64,000 nt of DNA, from NCBI RefSeq assembly GCF_001898115.1, contig NZ_MKSQ01000022.1, forward strand, positions 1-64,000, in the 5' to 3' direction. The translations under genes and the position numbers were made by a program. Source of the DNA: Allobosea sp. 67-29 (GTDB taxonomy: Bacteria > Pseudomonadota > Alphaproteobacteria > Rhizobiales > Beijerinckiaceae). Within the stretch, counting starts at the first letter, position 1. Each line of letters begins with the position of its first letter. Below are positions 60,115-64,000 of the stretch, in pieces. Under the pieces are notes generated by a model, which saw nothing but the letters and a program-made list of their open reading frames with translations, ran no database searches and was not told where the DNA came from.

Positions 60115-60903
60115 CTATAAATTCCGCCGTTCCCCGCGCAGCGTCGCCAATCCGATGCCGGCCGCGTCGAAGCCACCATCGACGGCCAGCACCTGCCCGG
60201 TGATGTAGCTCGCACGCTCGGAGCACAGGAAGAAGATCGACTCCGCCAGCTCCTCCTCCAGCCCGTAGCGACCGAGCGGGATGGCGTCACGATAATCGGC
60301 GCGGATTTCAGGGCTGTGCACGGCCCTGGCCATCGCCGTCTCGACCGGCCCGGGCGCAACGGCATTGACGCGGATGCCGAGTGCCGAGAGTTCGACCGCC
60401 TGCTGTTTCGTCAGATGCTTCAGCGCCGCCTTCGAGGTGCCGTAGGCGACGCGCAATGTCGAGGCGCGCAGGCCCGAGATCGAGGTGATATTGACGACGG
60501 CGCCGCCGCCCGCATCGGCCATCAGCGGGGCAGCAAGTTGCGTCGTCAGGAAGGGGCCGGAGAGATTGACCGCGAGCACACGCTGCCATTCCTCATAGGT
60601 GGTCTCGAGCAGCGGCTTGAACACGGCCGTGCCGGCGTTGTTGACCAGCGCATCGAGCCGCCCGAAGCGCGCGGCCAGTTGCTCGAAGGCCGCCGCGACC
60701 TGCCGCGGATCGGCGATGTCGCAGGTCAAGGCCAGCGTCTCCCCAGGCCGGGCGAGCTCCGCGACCGCTCTTTCCAGGCCGGCACCGTCGATATCAAGCA
60801 GGCCGACGCGCCAGCCATCGGCGAGGAAGCGCTTCGCGGTCGCCAGCCCGATGCCACGCGCGGCGCCAGTGACGAGGACGACCTTGGAATGGGTGCTGCT
60901 CAT
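60115..60903 (-). CDS. Short-chain dehydrogenase/reductase (SDR) family oxidoreductase
   Basis: 262 residues from ATG at 60903 (ATG at 60921 also possible). Rossmann fold with VVLVTGAARGIGLATAKRFL, NNAG motif LDALVNNAGTAVF, catalytic Ser and YGTSKAALKH (Tyr-x3-Lys, about 153-157). Classical SDR, NAD(P)-dependent; substrate unknown. C-terminus ASYITGQVLAVDGGFDAAG is typical. Confidence 0.9.
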   Translation of the reverse strand: MSSTHSKVVLVTGAARGIGLATAKRFLADGWRVGLLDIDGAGLERAVAELARPGETLALTCDIADPRQVAAAFEQLAARFGRLDALVNNAGTAVFKPLLETTYEEWQRVLAVNLSGPFLTTQLAAPLMADAGGGAVVNITSISGLRASTLRVAYGTSKAALKHLTKQQAVELSALGIRVNAVAPGPVETAMARAVHSPEIRADYRDAIPLGRYGLEEELAESIFFLCSERASYITGQVLAVDGGFDAAGIGLATLRGERRNL

Positions 60904-61012
60904 GGGAAACCCGAATGACATCGAACAAGGCAGGGAATGGCGTGGAGGCTATGCCTCGCAGGGCGCCGGCCGCAAGCCGGGCGTCCCGCATGCGCTTGTC
61001 CGGCTTTGCCGC

Positions 61013-61041
61013 TCGACAAATCCGCCGCGCTCCTGTATGGC
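61013..61041 (+). promoter_or_regulatory. Candidate sigma-70 promoter of rplS
   Basis: TCGACA, 17-base spacer, TATGGC, 70 bases before the rplS start. Its -10 equals that of carA. Confidence 0.5.
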
Positions 61042-61110
61042 CCCGCACTCAACTGAAAACAGCGAGCCGAAAGCCCGCGCTTCCGCGCGAACACGGCCAT
61101 GGAGAGACCC

Positions 61111-61506
61111 ATGAACATCATCGAGCAGCTCGACGCCGAGCAGATCGCCAAGCTCACAGAAGGCAAGGCCATCCCCGCCTTCCAGCCGGGCGACACCGTG
61201 CAGGTCAACGTCAAGGTCAAGGAAGGCGAGCGCAGCCGCGTCCAGGCCTATGAAGGCGTCGTGATCGCCCGTAACGGCGGCGGCCTCAACCAGAGCTTCA
61301 CCGTCCGCAAGATTTCCTATGGCGAGGGCGTCGAGCGCGTCTTCCCGCTGTTCTCGCCGAACCTCGATTCGATCAAGGTCATCCGCAAGGGCAAGGTCCG
61401 CCGCGCCAAGCTCTATTACCTGCGCGATCGTCGCGGCAAGTCGGCCCGCATCGCCGAGCGCGTCGACGCCAAGCCCGCCAAGGGCCAGAAGGGCGCCGGC
61501 AAGTAA
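61111..61506 (+). CDS. rplS: 50S ribosomal protein L19
   Basis: 131 residues from ATG at 61111 with GGAGAGACC upstream; an in-frame ATG four codons earlier is possible. L19 blocks [60 protein letters not shown] and [19 protein letters not shown]-terminal Lys/Ala-rich tail. In most relatives it follows trmD; here it stands alone with its own promoter and terminator. Confidence 0.97.
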   Translation: MNIIEQLDAEQIAKLTEGKAIPAFQPGDTVQVNVKVKEGERSRVQAYEGVVIARNGGGLNQSFTVRKISYGEGVERVFPLFSPNLDSIKVIRKGKVRRAKLYYLRDRRGKSARIAERVDAKPAKGQKGAGK

Positions 61507-61536
61507 GCCGACCACTTCGACGAAAGAGAATGATAG

Positions 61537-61562
61537 CGCGGTCCTTCGGGGCCGCGTTTTTT
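61537..61562 (+). terminator. Intrinsic terminator of rplS
   Basis: CGCGGTCC-ttcg-GGGCCGCG (one G-T pair) followed by six T, 31 bases after the rplS stop codon. Confidence 0.85.
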
Positions 61563-61700
61563 ATTGCGTCATCGATGAACAGGCGGGCGCCGTTCGGGAA
61601 GCCCGCCACTTTACGCATGACCAAAAGCCGCGCTCGCGTTTCATTCTGAAAACGCATGGCGGCCGACAAATTTTTCAATTGATATGCAATCATCGCCTAG

Positions 61701-61735
61701 ATAAGTATGATAATCATTAGCTTGCTACTTATAAT
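61701..61735 (+). promoter_or_regulatory. MarR operator overlapping a -10 TATAAT
   Basis: Inverted repeat ATAAGTA (61701-61707) / TACTTAT (61726-61732) around an inner TGAT-a-ATCA. The consensus -10 TATAAT (61730-61735) overlaps the right arm and ends 5 bases before the marR-like ATG at 61741. Confidence 0.5.
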
Positions 61736-61740
61736 GTCCA

Positions 61741-62190
61741 ATGAACCTGACGGATCTTCAAGCTGCCTTCACGGCAGAGCTCGCAGCGGTCAACCGCAAG
61801 CTCCGCGCGCTCGTCGACGAGCGGGCGCGGGGCATGGGATTGACCCTCGCCCGCGCCCGCCTGCTGATGGAGCTGGCGCGGGAAGACGGGCTCATCCAGT
61901 CCGACCTTGCCGGCCTGCTGGAGATCGAGCAGCCGACGCTGGTGCGGCTGCTCGACGGGCTCGAGCGCAACGGCATGGTCGAGCGCCGTGCCGTCGCGGG
62001 CGACAGGCGCGCGCGCCAGGTCTTCCTCACGCCGATGGCGCGGGCGCAGGCGGAGGACATCCTGGCATTTCTCGCCGAGCTGCGCGCTGATATCCTGCAA
62101 GGCATCGCCCCGCAGGATCTGGAATTGGCGCTGAGCGTCCTGCGGCGGACTTCGCGCAACATCGCCGCCGGGCGGAGCACCGCCTCATGA
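61741..62190 (+). CDS. MarR family transcriptional regulator
   Basis: 149 residues. Winged HTH: ARARLLMELAREDGLIQSDL, IEQPTLVRLLDGLERNGMVE as recognition helix (about 62-81), wing with RRARQVFLTPMARAQAED. Dimerisation helices at both ends. No ribosome site precedes the ATG, which sits 5 bases after a TATAAT, so the mRNA may be leaderless. Its stop codon overlaps the next start by four bases (ATGA), so regulator and exporter are coupled. Confidence 0.9.
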   Translation: MNLTDLQAAFTAELAAVNRKLRALVDERARGMGLTLARARLLMELAREDGLIQSDLAGLLEIEQPTLVRLLDGLERNGMVERRAVAGDRRARQVFLTPMARAQAEDILAFLAELRADILQGIAPQDLELALSVLRRTSRNIAAGRSTAS

Positions 62191-63818
62191 GCACGCCCGA
62201 GGCCACCTCGACGCCGGCAGCAGCGCCGCCCGCCTCGACATGGTTCACCATGCCGGTGCCGCGCGCCCTCGGCTACATGCTCGCCTCGGTAACCCTGGCG
62301 ATGACGCAGCAGATCGGCCAGAACATCGTCAACACCAACGTCTACCAGATCCAGGGCGATCTCGGCGCAACCGTGGCCGAGACCAATTGGCTGGTCGCCG
62401 CCTATATGGCGCCGAACGTCTCGCTCTCGATCGCGCTGATCAAGATCCGCATGCAGTACGGCCTGCGCAACTTCGCCGAGATCAGCATCGCCGGGCTGTT
62501 GCTTGCGGCCGTCCTCAACTTCTTCGTGCACGACCTGCAATCGGCCGTCGCCGTGCGCTTCATGAGCGGCATCGCGGCATCGCCGATGTCCTCCCTCGCA
62601 TTCTTCTACATGATCGAGCCGATGCAGCCGCAGCGGAAGCTCACCGCGGGCCTCTCGCTGGCGCTGACCAACAGCACGCTCGGCATCCCGGTGACGCGCC
62701 TGATTTCGCCGCATCTGCTCGACATCGCAGGCTTCCACGGCCTCACCCTCTTCGAGATGGGCCTCGCCATGGTGGCGTTCGGCTTCGTCTATGCGCTGCC
62801 CTTGACCACCCCGCCGCGGGTCAAATGGATCGGCCCGCTCGATATCGTCAGCTACCTCCTGATCGCGATCGGCTTCGGCTCCATCGCGGTCGCGCTCAGC
62901 CTCGGCCGCATCTATTGGTGGTTCGAGGCGCCCTGGCTCGGCTGGCTTTTCGCCCTGGCCGTGCTCTGCCTCACTCTGGCCGGCATCACCGAGCTGCACC
63001 GCAAGAGCCCTCTCGTCGACATCCGGTGGCTGACGAGCCCGACCACGCTGCATTTCGCCGGCGCCCTGCTGACCATGCGGCTCGTCCTCGCCGAGCAGAC
63101 GGTCGGCGCCTCGAACTTCTTCCAGGCGCTCGGCCTCCAGAACGAGCAGACAGTGCCGCTTTACGGCATCATCCTCTGCGCCATCCTCGCCGGCGGTATC
63201 ACCTGCGCCGCCTTGCTGCGCCCCGGCCGCGAGATCTGGTTCTACGGTAGCGCGCTGGCCTGCGTCGCGCTCGGCGCCTGGCTCGACAGCGGCGCCACCA
63301 GCCTGACGCGCCCGCATGACATCCGGCTCAGCCAGATGCTGGTGGCCTATGGCTCCGCCTTGTTCCTGCCGGCGGCGATGGCGCAGGGCATGGGAGCCGC
63401 CATCGCACGCGGCCCGCTCTACATCCTGAGCTTCATCACCGTGTTCCTGTTCACGCAGAGCATCGGCGGCCTGCTCGGTTCGGCGGTCTTCGGCACCTTC
63501 ATCACCTTGCGGACCAGCTTCCACTACAATGTGCTCGCCGAACGCTTCTCGCTGTCGGACCCGATCGTGGCCCAGCGCATCGGCCAGTTCGGCGGTGCTT
63601 ACGGCCAGGTTCTGACCGATCCCGCGCTGACGCGCGCCGAGGGCGTGTCGCTCCTGGCCCAGCGGGCGGCGCGCGAGGCGACGGTGCTCGCCTATAACGA
63701 CGCCTTCCTGCTCATCTCGCTGATCGCGGGCATCGCCCTCGCCGGCCTCCTCCTCCATCTCGCCGTCCGGCGGCTGCAGACGCGCCTTGCCGCGCCCCGG
63801 CCAGCCCCGGTCGGCTGA
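62187..63818 (+). CDS. MFS efflux pump, DHA2 (EmrB) type
   Basis: 543 residues with about 14 hydrophobic helices. TWNYQIQGDLGATVAETNWL-like motif IQGDLGATVAETNWLVAAYM in the first half and FITVFLFTQSIGGLLGSAVF late in the protein fit the DHA2 drug:H+ antiporter branch, which needs a membrane-fusion partner; a partner begins 15 bases downstream. Inner-membrane component of a likely tripartite exporter under MarR control. Confidence 0.88.
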   Translation: MSTPEATSTPAAAPPASTWFTMPVPRALGYMLASVTLAMTQQIGQNIVNTNVYQIQGDLGATVAETNWLVAAYMAPNVSLSIALIKIRMQYGLRNFAEISIAGLLLAAVLNFFVHDLQSAVAVRFMSGIAASPMSSLAFFYMIEPMQPQRKLTAGLSLALTNSTLGIPVTRLISPHLLDIAGFHGLTLFEMGLAMVAFGFVYALPLTTPPRVKWIGPLDIVSYLLIAIGFGSIAVALSLGRIYWWFEAPWLGWLFALAVLCLTLAGITELHRKSPLVDIRWLTSPTTLHFAGALLTMRLVLAEQTVGASNFFQALGLQNEQTVPLYGIILCAILAGGITCAALLRPGREIWFYGSALACVALGAWLDSGATSLTRPHDIRLSQMLVAYGSALFLPAAMAQGMGAAIARGPLYILSFITVFLFTQSIGGLLGSAVFGTFITLRTSFHYNVLAERFSLSDPIVAQRIGQFGGAYGQVLTDPALTRAEGVSLLAQRAAREATVLAYNDAFLLISLIAGIALAGLLLHLAVRRLQTRLAAPRPAPVG

Positions 63819-63833
63819 CCCGCAAGCCTCGCC

Positions 63834-64000
63834 ATGACCAATGCCCTCCGCTCGGTTTCGACCTACATCGCCTTGGCGATCGGCCTCGTCGGCCTCGCCG
63901 TTATTCTCTACGCTTGGCGGCTGCCCCCCTTCGCCAGCACCATCGAAACAACCGAGAACGCCTATGTGCGCGGACAGGTGACGGTGATCGCGCCGCAACT
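63834..64000 (+). CDS. HlyD/EmrA family membrane-fusion protein (partial, runs off the end)
   Basis: First 55 codons only. One transmembrane helix (IALAIGLVGLAVILYAW, about 12-28) anchors the protein; ETTENAYVRGQVTVIAPQ begins the lipoyl/barrel-sandwich part, as in EmrA. Partner of the EmrB-like pump. The window ends inside the gene. Confidence 0.85.
   Translation, partial: MTNALRSVSTYIALAIGLVGLAVILYAWRLPPFASTIETTENAYVRGQVTVIAPQ

Noticed and set aside
61758..63998. 746-codon open frame antisense to the marR and EmrB-like genes
   Set aside because: Antisense shadow of high-GC coding sequence; low-complexity Arg/Gly/Glu/His product with no fold; the plus strand has well-supported genes.

Overview
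The window is chromosomal DNA of a high-GC alphaproteobacterium, most likely order Hyphomicrobiales (Rhizobiales); the gene content would fit a Bosea-like free-living relative, but the genus is a guess. Reasons: rpoD next to dnaG, trxB followed by an LsrB/VtlR-type LysR gene and a probable small RNA, an ELM1-family gene, many LysE/DMT/MFS exporters, and short palindromic repeats of the REP type between genes. I see no rRNA, tRNA, CRISPR array, insertion sequence, phage or defence island. Almost all of the window is tightly packed genes, with codon use that looks even except around 59.5-60.0 kb.

Layout. 0-2.4 kb: small exported and membrane proteins and a three-gene operon (unknown-LysE-YjbQ) with 1-nt overlaps. 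2.5-9 kb: information-processing core (rpoD, dnaG, a GatB/YqeY protein) and carA with a NIPSNAP gene. 9.2-19.4 kb: accessory metabolism and transport: TyrA-like dehydrogenase, truncated haemoglobin, LysR/DMT pair, cyclopropane synthase, methyltransferases, a zinc-ribbon membrane protein with an exported neighbour, GtrA, and an ArsR/MFS pair with clear palindromic operators. 19.5-23.5 kb: carB and greA. 23.5-29.6 kb: marC, an Lrp regulator, the ELM1-like gene, trxB, lsrB and a 659-bp intergenic region with two intrinsic terminators that probably end small RNAs. 29-36.7 kb: redox and repair genes (FMN reductase, Ogt, MsrP), leuB, RidA, a lytic transglycosylase, and a PQQ-type sugar dehydrogenase.

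36.7-40 kb holds a probable operon for an organic acid: an orphan Bug-type binding protein, an NAD(P) oxidoreductase with a C-terminal SAF-like region and the exported sugar dehydrogenase, divergent from a crotonase. 40.6-46.5 kb holds aspC and the translation/secretion cluster ffh-(unknown small ORF)-rpsP-rimM-(HAD phosphatase)-trmD; rplS, usually next to trmD, lies 17 kb away at 61.1 kb. 46.7-52.9 kb: exported proteins, a LysE exporter, a metallo-beta-lactamase-fold hydrolase, dapF and mtaB. 53-58.3 kb: sulfite oxidase-like molybdoenzyme, long-chain acyl-CoA ligase, and an EF-G-like GTPase. 58.5-59.4 kb: ArsR/SRPBCC pair. 59.5-60.1 kb: an AT-rich islet with one foreign-looking small membrane protein. 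61.7-64 kb: a MarR-EmrB-EmrA type efflux operon, cut by the window end.

The window contains no clearly new multi-gene system. The best leads are the regulatory RNAs downstream of lsrB, the start of mtaB built out of a repeat plus a perfect 20-bp hairpin, the DnaG primase without zinc ligands, the EF-G paralogue without the catalytic histidine, the unknown ORF translationally coupled to ffh, and the nested palindromes in front of the MFS exporter.
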